Assembly (NCBI GenBank): GCA_021904315.1
Contig: CM038925.1
Span: forward strand, 7,070,501 to 7,134,500
Reading direction: 5' to 3'
DNA: 64,000 bases
DNA from: Sphagnum magellanicum
Taxonomy: Eukaryota; Streptophyta; Sphagnopsida; Sphagnales; Sphagnaceae
The notes below the pieces were generated by a model. It did not search any database and had not been told where the DNA came from. It worked only from the letters and a program-made list of their open reading frames with translations. Position numbers and translations under genes: made by a program. Shown piece after piece: positions 36,180 to 47,059 of the stretch; position 1 is the first letter of the stretch, and each line of letters begins with the position of its first letter.

Positions 36180-36847
36180 TGGTAGAACTTGAAGTGCTTC
36201 TATTAGAAGTCTAACAGAAATATATATCATTCAATTTTACTTGAAGAGGAGGGGAAGGACAGAGACCAAATAAAAGAACTAATCTGTGCACACTGCATTG
36301 TCTGAGGTACACACACATGATAATTCTATGGTTGGGGTGACACTGACAGTAGCCATCCCAGGGGCCCGGGGGGGGGGGGTGGAGTGCTATTTTGAAATCT
36401 GGCCTTCTTTTCCTATACATAATTATAAATGTGCAAGGACCAAAATAACATAGGGGTGTCCTACAAGGACTGCTTGCTGTACACACGGCCTACGCCAAGC
36501 TCTCTAGCCAGTACGTTGGTGTCATGCTCTCTTGTAAGTTAAACTATGCACACTAGGCTACCCGCCATTCCTTCTTAGGATGTCCAGTCAGTTTCATCCA
36601 TCTCCCACAAACTAGAATGGAAACTCCACTTATGCCCATCGTGACACTTTTTGTGCATGGTCTGGCTGGCCAAGGGAAAGTCACTTAGTTTTTAAGTAGC
36701 TGCAACTTTTCTCTCTTGCCTGTGAGAGACACACTCAACACACACACACACTTCTTGCCTCCTCAACAACCCAACCTTATGGACTAGATAACCCTCAAGA
36801 GGTTACTGGTTACGAGAAATCTTGCGGGAGCTCCAAGGTTGTTCCCA

Positions 36848-36873
36848 CTAACCAGCGGCCTTCAGCTGGTTAG
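36848..36873. repeat. Perfect 9-bp hairpin
   Basis: CTAACCAGC and GCTGGTTAG pair perfectly around an 8-nt loop GGCCTTCA. No T tract follows, and the setting is a plant nucleus, so this is not a bacterial-style terminator. Confidence 0.6.
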
Positions 36874-37224
36874 CATGCATAATTGACTGTTGTGAGAATT
36901 GAGAGGAAACTGTCATACATACTAAGTCAGTCGAACATCCCATCTGTCACTTTTTAGTACTTTGTGTTTTTTTTAATTTCGTACCTATTTGCTGTCATCT
37001 TGTCATCAATGAAATATCTGCAATGGAAGTATGATGAATGTTTTTTCATCCATGAAGAAAATAATTATGATGTTTTCATCAAGAAGCAGTATTGTTATGG
37101 CCAAATATGGGAAAGAATAGGCTAATGAGAGTTGAAAGCAATACCTATAGTTGCAAATAGTAGGTCGTTAATAAAACTGAAGGTAATGAGTTTTTTTTTG
37201 TTTTGTAAACCTGCAAAACTTTAT

Positions 37225-37484
37225 TACTGTAGCCTAGGGTCAGTTTCCACATTGACAAAACGAATAATTCTTTATTTTCAAAACATGATTTTTAAAAAAA
37301 AACTTGAAATTATTATTATTTTCATCATCTATTATAATATTTTGATATGAGTAGCGAAATTATTTAGAGTTTAGTCTATGATAATTACAATGATATTCAA
37401 CATGTCAACTTCATATTTTCACAAAATTTGATTTCGTTATTTTGAGAATTATTTAATGATGAAACTGACCTTAGGGTAAGGTGA
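37225..37484 (+). mobile_element. MITE family R2, whole copy (260 bp)
   Basis: The left end TACTGTAGCCTAGGGTCAGT mirrors the right end ACTGACCTTAGGGTAAGGTG. GAATAATTC near the left and GAATTATTTAATGATG near the right continue the pairing. It aligns with 1123-1349 (reversed) and 25416-25625. Confidence 0.8.
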
Positions 37485-37932
37485 TAAACACACCATAGAT
37501 TTGGAAAATGTACAAAGGAGTAAGAAAAAGGAAGATGTCAACTTAGTTCAAACGAAGTGTCAAACTTTCTCCATGTCAAAACTCGATTGCTTGCAATAGG
37601 TGATTGTGGTGATGGGAGGTGTGTCCTAAAGGGGTGGAAGTTGAGAAATAGTTAAGCCTATGACTATCACCTAACTTAAGATGGAGGATGTTTGTATCCT
37701 TTGTAATGTGATTGAAACTTTTTGATGAAAAAAAGGAATCAAGATAGAAATATGAAAGCCTTATAGCCATTTCAAGCTTCAAATGACATTGTTTATGAAA
37801 ACTCATAACTCATGACTTATGACCAATTTAGTTGTTTGAAATTCCCACAATAGTTTGTTATGAAATTTAGGACAAACTCAAGATCAATAGCACAAAAATG
37901 TTGACTTCGACAAGCACATCAAAAGACCTTAA

Positions 37933-39480
37933 GGCCTACTTCACAGTAGGAGTCAAGGCTTTAAAAGAAAACAAGTTTCTTAATCTATGACTTGGTCCAA
38001 GGCAAAAAAAAAAAATACCTCTCAACTTGGGAGGCGAATTTGCAACCCTTGGGGCCTATGTTGCTACAATAAAATATTGTTGTTTTGATGAAATTCACAT
38101 TATAGGACCAAAGTAAACTTTAAACTAAACCTTATATCTTTTTTTCAATTTCATTTCATTTCATTTTTTTCTCTTTTTGTTGAGCTAATGTGTTTGTTTG
38201 TGAATGATGAAGTAGGTTTTTGTTTTTTCTATTTGGGATATCGCCAAAAAAACATAAAAATTTCAAGAATCTTGTATCTATGCTCATCCATTGTCACAAC
38301 CCTAGCCTTGGGCTCGCGACCAATGCAAGGGCATGTGAAGGTGTAGGTCAGGAGTGAGCTCGGGAATCACATTTCATGCTTCCGGGAGTGCAAGAGAGTG
38401 CAAGGGAATGAACCCCACATTCCCAAATGAGCTCCCACTTTGAAAGTTCGAATACCAATGGACTTTAGAATTTTTAGAGGGCAATTGTAGGGGTCAAAAT
38501 TCATTGGATTGAAAATTTCCTTATATCATTAGAAAGCTCTTGGAATGAAAATGTCTAAAATGGGTTCGCATGACTCATTTCAATACTTAAAAACATAAGT
38601 TATGGCCAAAAAAAGGGTCGGGAGTCAAATTGCCAATTTGATTCCCAACCATTAAAAGTTGAGGATCGCCCTGATTTCCTTGCGTGCAAGTGACGTGCCA
38701 CATACTATTGAAAAGCTTTTGACAAGGGTTACAATTTTGCTTTAGATCTCATCTCAATCAGAGGTCTGCACACAAAGTTATGGGCTTCCAAAGTTGCAGA
38801 AGTATCAATTTTGGGAATTTTGAAACTTCCACTTAGGAGTCCCAGGACAAAATGTCATTTGGGTGCTAGCCCCGTCACCAGGCACAATGTATATTATAAG
38901 GGGGAAGGTGGTGGTTTCCCCCAAGTTTGAGCCATGGTGAGTCTTGTGAGTCCGTGTTTGTTCGTGGTTCATTTGTGCATAAAAAATGCTTTAACTATGC
39001 ACTAACCAACTTGTTGTTTGGTTTGTGTAGGCTCATGTGAGTAATTAAGTTGCTTCTCAGCTTTCCTAGTTCTCATTTCAGAGCTCCAACACGTCCTTTT
39101 ACCCCCAAAGTGGTGTGAACCAAGGAGTGTGCTTCGACTCCTTACTTTTCCACTATTTTCACCTTAGACTTACATTTGGGTCTATCAAGGACCTTGGGAG
39201 TGTGTCATCCACGGTCATTTGACGTTCAAAGTTTATCTCAAGAAAGAAAACAAAGATGAGAAAAAAAATGATACTAAGAAAAAATGAATGAAAGCATATG
39301 AGAGGTTGAAGACTTGGTCCTAATTTTTGGCCTTAATGGGTTTACACGTGAACTCATTGGTCCCAAATAAATAATATTTTATCAATAATTTTGGGCCAAA
39401 GAATGAGCCAAAAAATACTCAAGTTTCTCATTATTGGTCTCACGATTTTTTGACCTCGACTCTTAATCTAAAATGGGTCC
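37933..39480. mobile_element. MITE family R5, copy interrupted by solo LTR
   Basis: The left terminus GGCCTACTTCACAGTAGGAG pairs with the complement of the right terminus CTTAATCTAAAATGGGTCC. TAA flanks both ends (37930-37932, 39481-39483). Without the 916-bp LTR and one 5-bp duplication it is about 627 bp. The right half aligns with 23725-24072. TAA duplication and terminus suggest PIF/Harbinger. Confidence 0.75.
38292..39207 (+). mobile_element. Solo LTR, copy 2 of family L1 (916 bp)
   Basis: It begins TGTCACAACCCTAGCC and ends GTGTGTCA. Flanks TCCAT (38287-38291) and TCCAC (39208-39212) are a 5-bp target duplication with one difference. A TATA-like TATATTATAAGGGGG lies at 38890-38904. The whole LTR aligns with the reversed copy at 11150-12072. 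The paralogous unfilled site near 23825 contains a single TCCAT, confirming the insertion boundary. No internal retroelement domains lie beside it. Confidence 0.9.
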
Positions 39481-39869
39481 TAATTGTTGATGCAAAGAGT
39501 GCTCGACAATGCTCAATTGTTTGGTTTTTTTTCATGGTTTGATTGATTTGACCTTGTGCATATGTGAAATTAAATTTTAAAAAAAAAAACAACAATCTCT
39601 GTTTTACATATGAATTTATGCTATTGATTGATACTTTTTTTTCATGAGAGAGGTGCTGGGTTCAAATTCAGCTTTAGACAATAAATCATGCAAAACAAAT
39701 GAACTAATGCTCTTTTTGAAGAACATGAAAAACATGAAAAAATACATAACACCATTTAATGCGAAATCATGCAAGGTGCAAATAGACAAGCTTGAAAGTG
39801 TGCCTAACAAAGTTGGTTAGGAAATATTCACAAGCACTCACACTATTCAGTTGACTGGTCTATGTCTAT

Positions 39870-40057
39870 GTGAACCCTGCCCATACTAGAACCTTCACCT
39901 TCTTGAGGGAGTCCTCTTAACGATAATTGTCAATTTTGAACTTGGTGATTTTTTAAAATTTCTAGGTTGGGGATATTTCTAGGTTGTTACAATGTTTGGA
40001 AGGAGCCCCAAAACATTTGGGGTTCTTGCTGTGACTCAGGAGTGGGTGCTGGTTCAC
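39870..40057. mobile_element. MITE-like repeat R4 (about 188 bp)
   Basis: GTGAACCCTGCCCATAC at the left is mirrored by GTGGGTGCTGGTTCAC at the right. The interior shares ACCTTCTTGA and a GGGATATTTCT block with 41934-42137. Family known here only by these ends; target duplication unclear. Confidence 0.6.
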
Positions 40058-41169
40058 CCAAAGGGACTACCAGAGTACCTAGGCTGGTTAGGCACTAATA
40101 AGTTTTTTTGAGAACTGCCAAAAATTCTGAAAAATGTGAGCCTGCCATGCCAAAAATCTGAATGAAGCTCTCAAGCACAATAGTTTCATTATGTAATATA
40201 AGGTCAAATTGTAAATTATTATTTATTTATTTACTGCTAAAACATAACATATTTTTAAAAAAAAAATTAGGCACCTTGCTGCTGATCCAGTCTAAGTACT
40301 AGGGTAGTCACTACGTTGAGTTTGAGTTGTTACATGCACCTCCAGGCTTTTGAACTTCGAGACCACAACTAGGCATGAGGCAAGTTATTTAGGATCACAA
40401 GGTACTTCAAATTGGTCAATTCAAGTTCACCCCCAATCAGAGTCAAGAGTGAAGTCGGATTGCTCATCGATACTTCTTGGGTTTTATAGGTTAGGTGTTG
40501 GAGCACCTTACCTATAACGAATAGGATCTAAAATAGGGCAAGGGTTGTACACTGTAAGCTGAAGCAATGTTGCCAATTTTGTGGCAAAGTGATGATGATC
40601 CAGGAAAAAAAATTCCAAATTTGGCTATATACAAGATATGAAAGTTTTAAAAAAAAAGGATCCTTATTGGTTACATCTTGAACTTATTGTACAAATTTGG
40701 CCTTCCTTGGGAGCATGCCTTCCCTAGCATGAAGCTCCAAAGGTTTTTTAATTAAAATGGCAGAGGTCTGCATTTGATCAGCAAAAGGCTCCTTCAACTG
40801 ACAGAAGGAATCTTCACACAAGGAGGTGCTTTAACATAATAATATCTTGGAGTGCTTTATGTAAATTCATCAAAAAGGGGATAATAGACTCCCATAATAT
40901 ATATTACTCTTTAGCAGTGGCAGAGACTTTATTAGTTATAAGTTGGCATAAGATCCCCCTTGTTTTGTTTGAGAGATATTTGTGAATATAAGATGCCCTT
41001 CCACATACACTTAGGAAGTTCCTCCAAGTGCTTTGCTGAATTTTTTTGGTTTCACTTCTTCTTCTTCTTCCTTTGTTCCCATGGAATCAATCACATTCAA
41101 TACACCAGGCTTGTTGTTAATGATAGTTATTGATTTCAAAACAACACTCCTCCCATAACTTAAGAGACC
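40058..41169. other. Unassigned DNA
   Basis: No supported feature. A CTTCTTCTTCTTCC run near 41057-41072 creates a glutamate-rich minus-strand reading that is low complexity. Confidence 0.35.
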
Positions 41170-41175
41170 TGAGGT

Positions 41176-41370
41176 CCAGTAGGTACCAGTGTTGTACTGG
41201 TACATGTCTCTTTTCACATACCAGTTGGGTACTGGTATTGAGTACTTTTATACCAGCCTGGTACTGGTATAAGGCTGGTATTGCCTCAGGTGAAACCAGA
41301 TTGATCTGTTCTTCCATATCAGTGTACATACCTGTACTATATACCTAGGTTGTTCCCTCCCTCTATACCA
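41176..41370. repeat. Cluster of TACCAGT/ACTGGTA palindromic words
   Basis: GTACCAGTG, TACTGGTAC, ATACCAGTTGGGTACTGGTA, ATACCAGCCTGGTACTGGTA and ATACCAGTACC alternate in both orientations within 195 bp. Several pairs form short hairpins. Open frames on both strands reflect this symmetry. Confidence 0.65.
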
Positions 41371-41489
41371 GTACCACAGTGTGAGGTACTTGTAGTAGTA
41401 TGCAGAGGAAGAAGTATTGCATTTGTACATATCTGAACCTATGGGGGTGTGCGCTGTGTGCAGGATTGTGGTGGATTTGATTGGGCACA

Positions 41490-41800
41490 AGAGGTAGCTA
41501 AACCTCACTTGGGGAACATCCGGCTGACTGGGAGCCTATAAATGACCATAACTGCAACTGGTTCAAGTCCAGTACGTCAGTTACCTGTGAAGAAGAGCCT
41601 TCACTTTCACAACTACCAGTCCGGACAAGCGAGACTGTGCTTATGGTGGGGCCCCCCAGGGGGGTGTCGCTAGCTAGCTAGCTAGCTGTCCCGCACAAAG
41701 CGCAAGGAACAGGTATTGGAAGGCCATTCACTTTCCGTCCTTGTGGGTGTTGAATCAGACAAGTTTATGACGGTCGAGCCTTGTCCGGTCCAACTAGTTT
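41490..41800 (+). mobile_element. tRNA-derived SINE-like sequence
   Basis: An A-box-like TAGCTAAACCTCACTTGG (41495-41512) is followed by GAACATCCGGCTGACTGG and a B box GGTTCAAGTCC (41560-41570). The B box sits in a perfect T-arm: ACTGG, loop TTCAAGT, CCAGT. The order and words match a tRNA D-arm, anticodon arm and T-arm, but the acceptor stem and a proper anticodon loop are absent, so this is not a functional tRNA. Such heads drive pol III transcription of plant SINEs. The tail and right end (about 41800) are guessed; no LINE-derived tail was recognised. Confidence 0.5.
41650..41687. repeat. C6/G6 hairpin and GCTA microsatellite
   Basis: CCCCCCAGGGGGG is a perfect inverted repeat at about 41652-41664, followed by GCTAGCTAGCTAGCTAGCT at 41669-41687. 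Both are self-complementary and lie within the possible SINE body. Confidence 0.8.
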
Positions 41801-41933
41801 TTGAAATCAGGCTTATTCTCTTCTCTGTACCTTGCACTAGATAGAAGGCGTACATTCCCTGCTACCTCCTCATCACTTTCTCTGTTTTTCCAACTAAAAC
41901 CTCCTGTTGGTCTAGGGATGCATGGTGGTCACA

Positions 41934-42137
41934 GTGAACCAGCACCACCACCAGTGGTACCTTCTTCACCTTCTTGATTGAGGCCTCTTCATGGCCAAAT
42001 GAAACCCAAGAAATGTTAGATTTGGACTCAGAGATCCTGATTTAGTCTAAGCATGGGATATTTCTTATATTTATTTGGAAGCAACCCAGATGAAATTTGG
42101 GGTTTTTACCATGCTACCACTGTGGGTCCTGCTTCAC
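41934..42137. mobile_element. MITE-like repeat R4 (about 204 bp)
   Basis: GTGAACCAGCACC at the left mirrors GGGTCCTGCTTCAC at the right. It shares ACCTTCTTGATTGAGGCCTC and GGGATATTTCTT with other copies. GCATG words sit just outside both ends. Confidence 0.6.
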
Positions 42138-42229
42138 CAAAGGCATGCATCATTGGGCTGTTTGTTGTCTCGGTTTTTCACCTGAATTCTGCTCTGGCAA
42201 TCCTTTGGTTTCAAAGGTTTTGTGTGGTG

Positions 42230-42590
42230 TAATGCCCGCCCCAAGAGCAGGGTCGGGTCTTTTCGGGAATGGTCTTGCAAGCTGGTGGCACTTAGTTTGG
42301 GAACAGCTCTGTTCTGAGGGTATAACCAGACATATAGCATCAGCAGAAAATTATTAGTTTTCATTTTTCCCAGTGACAATACTCAGCAGGAATCACTAAA
42401 AGAAAAATGAATGAAGAAATTGGGACATTGTGCAAAATATAAAAAAATTCCCTTTCTGTGGAGGAAACATTTGGCTTGATAATGTCCCCTCCAGATACAC
42501 TACAAAATTCTGCTCATGCTTTACATTAATCATGTGTTCTAGTTGGGGGCTAGAGTGAAGCAGCACCCACCAGCACACCATCCGCTATGA
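42230..42590 (+). repeat. Dispersed repeat R8, copy 1
   Basis: GCATCAGCAGAAAATTATTA, CTTGATAATGTCCCCTCCAG and ATACACTACAAAATTCTGC recur at 46680-46945 and 61835-62040. The stretch 42545-42585 near its right end is the complement of the R4 terminal fragment. No paired termini could be set. Confidence 0.55.
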
Positions 42591-42883
42591 CTCCGTTATG
42601 CATGAACCTCAACTTAATTAATATCTAGTCTCAACTTGGTAACCCATACTGTATGAAGTAGGTACTATATGTAGGTAGATAAGTAGGGGAATGATTGACT
42701 ACTAGGTAATTAGACTGTTTATAATACTTATCAGCTTGTTAGCAGGTAGTGAAAAAGCAACTGAGCCAACCACCATCCTTAGATAGGGGATTGGAACCCA
42801 ACAGAAAACTGTTTCATAAGCACTTACCATCCAACCTTCATGGTCAGTGCCGGTTTACTCTGGCCCTCATGTCTGGATTCTTA

Positions 42884-43112
42884 GGCCCACTTTACACTAG
42901 GAGTCAAGGCTGAAATGAAAAAAATCTTTCAATCTGCCCCAAGTTACTAAGCAATGTTGAACTTTATGGCCTTGTATTGGCCCCAAGGCCTAAAAAGGAT
43001 ACCAACGAATTTGGGAAGCCAATTTGCAACCCTTGGGGCCAAACAACAAGCCAAATATGCTCAAAGTTGGCCCCAAGTTTTTCCAGTCCTGACTCCTAGT
43101 TTCAAGCAGGCC
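42884..43112. mobile_element. MITE family R5, short copy (229 bp)
   Basis: Termini GGCCCACTTTACACTAGGAG and the complement of CTCCTAGTTTCAAGCAGGCC match at 16 of 20 bases. TTA stands to the left and ATA to the right, a weak TNA duplication. The interior shares CAATTTGCAACCCTTGGGGC with 37933-39480. Confidence 0.8.
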
Positions 43113-43587
43113 ATAGTCGCACACTAAAGGGGCAGTTTACACATGAGGGCTGGGGCCATGGCTGATCCAAATCTGAAATTGCTGATTGGTCCATACTAAT
43201 GCCTTGGGGTTCTTGCTTTGGTTTTATATAGTTTTGGGCAACAGCCCAATCAAATTTTTGAGGAAAGTCCCACATGGAACCCATACATAGCTGAATTGGG
43301 TAATGTTGGCTGAGAATGAGAGGCAAATTTTCAGGCCCGCCTCTTTGAGGTAGGCATGAACGAATTCATGGCAAATAGCAGCAGCCAAAATCTCAGAGCA
43401 ATCTTTTGAAAAAAAATAAAATTTGTTCATGTTTTATTTTCGACATGTGAAGTTCGAAAGCGCTTTAGATGGCTTCCCCCAAAACATTACTAAGTAACCC
43501 TTCTTCTTAATTGGAAAGGGGTGCAACTTAGTAGTGACAAATAAAAAAATGTGAGGTCTCCTATGGTATCTTCTCTGGTCTAATTCA

Positions 43588-43683
43588 GGTTTTACACTAG
43601 GAGCAAAGACCCTTGGGCGATAGCTTAGCCATGGTCTCATTCAAAAAGTGAGGTACAATGGCCCAAGCATTCAAGTGTAAACC
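43588..43683. mobile_element. Miniature hairpin element (96 bp)
   Basis: GGTTTTACACTAGGAGCAAA and the complement of ATTCAAGTGTAAACC pair at the ends, and CTTGGGC mirrors GCCCAAG further in. The ACACTAGGAG word is shared with family R5, of which this may be a reduced relative. Confidence 0.6.
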
Positions 43684-43699
43684 ATCCATCCCTAAGAGT

Positions 43700-44690
43700 G
43701 TATTTTTTTCTGGGGTTGTCCCAGATTGTAGTATCCTGAGGTCCTAGACAAATGTCATTTTTCCAAAGATTCATTTGAGATTTTGGAGTTAGCTATTATT
43801 TGGTACTTACTGCCATTGTACTTCTCTACTTCAAGCACCTAGGTTAACCAGTGAGAAGAGGAGGCCTGGGTGATATGCTTTGTTGTTGTTGCTGCTGGCC
43901 AAATTCATCATAAGAGGACACACAGAATTCAGGATCCCACTGGCTGATGTGCCAAGGGAGCAACTGGAAATCAGCAAAATAGACTCGTCATTCAAAGGAC
44001 AAGATATTCATTCCTAAGCTCCTTTGCACACTGTACAGGACAGAGTGTTTGTTGTTCGTCCTTCTTCATTCCCATACTCTTTTTATTCGTGCATCAACAG
44101 TCAATGGCACCTAAAACACATGGAGCATTATTGGAACATGGAGGGAGTAGGGACTATACACACAATATTCTCATGATCAAAGTAGTTTTCAACACATTGA
44201 ACTCCCAATGGACTATGCTGCCGCTAAGTTGTGTGGCAAAAATTTCTCATTTTCAAATCATGGAACATGTATGAGGGATAGAAAATTCATATTGTTGTAC
44301 CTATTCCATTCTGGCAGTAATGAATTTTTTTCCAATAAATGTTCATTTTTCTCAAAATCAGCTGCTCACAATGCTGAAAGTTCTAAAATCTTGTTTGACA
44401 TTATTATTTACTACCTGCCCTAAAGCTTGGTGGGCTTGGGGTTTCACTATTGGCAAGGCATCCTTACTATATATTTGCAAAATTGGAAGGTAAATAAGTC
44501 AAAGTATGTTTGTTTAAAAAAAAAGTTAAGGTCAATGCAAATATGCTCTTTCAAGCTCCACCTTTGAAAAGGGGTTATCGCTAACACAAGGAGCTGATTG
44601 TTGCAAGCTTCAGGAACTTTAACATTATTTTTTTAGGTCTGATTCCTTTCTTCATGATCTGTTTGTTGGTTAGTAGTGCACTGTGTTCCA
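43700..44690. other. Unassigned DNA
   Basis: No supported gene or repeat. Open stretches at 44089-44423 overlap in different frames and have no motif. Confidence 0.35.
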
Positions 44691-44694
44691 TTTT

Positions 44695-44775
44695 TGTTCT
44701 CCACATGTTCCCCAAGCTCTCAATTGGTTCTCTCACATGTTCCTCAAATTCCCAATGTGTTCCCCCAACATGTTC
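44695..44775 (+). repeat. 32-bp minisatellite, CACATGTTCC
   Basis: CACATGTTCC begins at 44702 and 44734, and CAACATGTTC follows near 44765. The spacer varies between copies. Confidence 0.5.
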
Positions 44776-44839
44776 ACAATAGCACCTCACTTTATTTCAT
44801 ATGCTTTGTCCAATGTTGTCTTCTTTGAACCTACATCGA

Positions 44840-45020
44840 TGGGCCAGTATTGGGGTTTATATGCTTCTATGTTTGGAGTGAATGTGTGTATATTGGGGAG
44901 GCTCCAAAGTTTCAAAACTTTTTTGTGATGGGCCAATCAAAGAGGTTCATTGAAAAAAGAAATTCTGAACTTGGAATGCACCCCCAACTAATTAATATGA
45001 TCACACTATGGTATATCATG
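44840..45020 (+). repeat. Dispersed repeat R7, copy 2
   Basis: It aligns with 34640-34860. The plus frame reads GEAPKFQNFFVMGQSKRF and then ELGMHPQLINMI, with parts conserved in the other copy, so the origin is probably a coding sequence of unknown family. Broken and without recognisable domain. Confidence 0.45.
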
Positions 45021-45327
45021 ATGAAGGTTCAAGGTTAAGCTTGAAGATTATTATCAAGAGTTTCCACAAACTCTAATATTTCTTTTTGTGGATTTGTTTC
45101 CTTCCTTTGTCATTTGTTCATTACTGTTACCCATCTCCCTTCTCATGGGTTGACATTCAACTCAGAACCAAACTCCAGATTATCAATGTAGCTAAACCCC
45201 AAGGTAGAAGACTTTAACAGAATAAGGGCTGATGCTGCCAAGGGCTTTACGAGCATAAAGATCTACTTGAAAATTTTATGTTTTATTTTGTCCTATAATA
45301 CTTGTTGGGTATATGGGAAAAAATGAG

Positions 45328-45391
45328 ATGGGCATTTCAAAAAAGTGCTGCCCATAAGGATGCAGGCTTTACATTTTTCGAAATGCCCATC
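45328..45391. repeat. GATGGGCATTTC hairpin
   Basis: GATGGGCATTTCAAAAAAG (45328-45346) pairs with TTTTTCGAAATGCCCATC (45374-45391), leaving a loop of about 27 nt. A third degenerate copy GTGGGTGTTTCACAAAATG (complement) follows near 45400-45421. Related to 25179-25271. Confidence 0.7.
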
Positions 45392-45429
45392 CTGTGAGCA
45401 TTACATTTTGTGAAACACCCACCATTTGT

Positions 45430-46180
45430 GAAAGAAAGATTATGTGCAATAGGGCACCATCCAAGGCTCCAACAACACTGAAAATTTTCAAGCAGGTCTT
45501 TACAATGTGATCAAAGGTATTGAAAATGGCCCCAAAAATTTGCATTGCCAATAGCTAGAAAATTTACAATTTTAGTTGTTGGAGTCTACTTTTGGCATGC
45601 TATATTTTTAGACTACTTCTCAATAAAATTGACATCAAATGGGGATTTGATCAGTAATATATTTAGATAGGTGTTTGTTTGGATGTGACCACAAAGTAAC
45701 CATCCCAAACTGTGGTGTCCCATGCCTCGCTTTTGGTACTGCTGAAAAATCCTCCACAATGCAATGTGCATGTTTGTTGTTTCACAAATTTTGGACCAAC
45801 ATACCAAAAATTTATTGAATTAAAAAATTCCTAAGAACTCTGGATTAGACCACTTTCACGAAAATATTATTGGGATAGGTGATATTTTAGGAGGTTTAAG
45901 TGTTTGGACACCGGCCTAGGTATCCTAAATGTTTCCATTCTCACATATAGTAAGTAATTCTGAAGGTTGATTTCTCTAGAATTTGAATAGGGTTTTGTTT
46001 AGTTAGATACTAACTAACTAACTGTAGGTTTTCCCCAAGCATAGAACCACAACAACTGTGAAAGGAGAATTGTAAAGCAAAAGAATTGAGGTCCCAATAA
46101 AAACTAGTGCATTTAAGAGTTTTAAGGTGATAGCTAAACGGTCATAATAAGTAAGCCGGACGTCTGTTCCAAAGATCATG
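45430..46180. other. Unassigned DNA
   Basis: No supported feature apart from a small ACTAACTAACTAACTG stretch at 46008-46024. Confidence 0.35.
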
Positions 46181-46394
46181 AATCATCAGGTGAAAAGATA
46201 TGGTGACTCGTGAGCCATGGAATCCTGGCCCCTTCGCCACCCCACCCCATGTGAGGATGTGAGTTCATTATGAGAGAGAGATGCATGTAACTGTCCCCAA
46301 TAACTGCAACCTACGGTATACAAGGTTCCCAGACCTACAACCCGCCCCCCATCCATGCCAATACCATTCATTCCCTTTAGCCAAAAACTCTTCC

Positions 46395-46470
46395 AAACAT
46401 GTATGTATGTATTACCGGAGTGAACCCCATACGGGGAGGGAGGCAGCAGCCATATGTATGTATTACCGGA
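46395..46470 (+). repeat. Direct repeats ATGTATGTATTACCGGA
   Basis: ATGTATGTATTACCGGA occurs twice about 53 bp apart (near 46400 and 46454). CCTCCTCTG...CCAATGAG(A/C)AAGTGAC is also duplicated nearby (about 46518-46541 and 46599-46623). The 149-codon minus-strand open stretch 46635-46186 translates these repeats and shows no domain. Confidence 0.6.
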
Positions 46471-46679
46471 TATAGTTGAGGCGTGACTATTTGTGTCAAG
46501 ACTATTTCTATAAGCTGCCTCCTCTGGTTTCTGGACCAATGAGAAAGTGACTAAAAACTGGAGGAGAGAAGGGAGAAAATTATGTGTTATAACCCCACCT
46601 CCTCTGAACCAATGAGCAAGTGACACGTTGGACAATGCAATGTAGAAATCAGTTACTTGTAGGGTAACCCCTAAGGAGT

Positions 46680-46945
46680 GGGGTGTTCCTTGAAATCAGC
46701 ACTCTTCCAAGGCAGAGCTTATGGGCATCTGCCACTGCAGAAGTGTGTTATCCTGCGTAAAGCATCAGCAGAATTTTATTTTGAAAAGTTTTCTAGTGAG
46801 GAAATTTTTATTTTTTTGAAAAAGCAGAGAATTTTGAAAAATGTTGCCTCACCCTTTTCAAAGGACAGATTCCGCTTAATAACATGCCCTGTAGATACTC
46901 TGAAAATTATCTGCCATTGCTTTAGGAACAGAAAAAACATAGGCC
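46680..46945 (+). repeat. Dispersed repeat R8, copy 2
   Basis: It shares AAGCATCAGCAGAATTTTAT, CTTAATAACATGCCCTGTAG and ATACTCTGAAAATTATCTGC with 42230-42590 and 61835-62040. Confidence 0.55.
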
Positions 46946-47028
46946 CTAGCTATCTCGCATGTAAGTATTCATCCAGTTTGTGATGAGACTCACTCATCAG
47001 TTCTGTGACTTAAGTGTTGTTCAGAAGA

Positions 47029-47054
47029 ATATATATATATATATATATATATAT
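47029..47054. repeat. AT microsatellite (AT)13
   Basis: Thirteen uninterrupted AT units. Confidence 0.9.
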
Positions 47055-47059
47055 TCCAT

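Larger units (their letters stand above)
35101..37224. other. GC-richer unassigned DNA with simple repeats
   Basis: No gene is supported. It holds a TTGT run (35831-35855), two G homopolymers and a hairpin, listed separately. A GGTGAACCAGCCTACAC phrase at 35964 resembles the terminus of repeat R4, and TTAGGCCTGTTTCAG at 36064 resembles Tourist-type MITE ends, but neither has a convincing partner. Confidence 0.35.

Noticed and set aside
36848-36873. Rho-independent terminator
   Set aside because: No T tract and a eukaryotic context; recorded as a simple hairpin.
41490-41580. Functional tRNA gene
   Set aside because: Only the T-arm is complete; no acceptor stem pairing of seven bases and no proper anticodon loop.
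42858-43158. Larger palindrome around the 229-bp R5 copy (GGCCCTCATGT and ACATGAGGGCTG)
   Set aside because: Only about eleven bases pair and nothing extends them; not enough to call an enclosing element.
46186-46635. Longest open stretch in the window (149 codons, minus strand)
   Set aside because: It translates local direct repeats (SGNTYI appears twice), has no domain, and the plus strand is also partly open. Composition, not selection, explains it.
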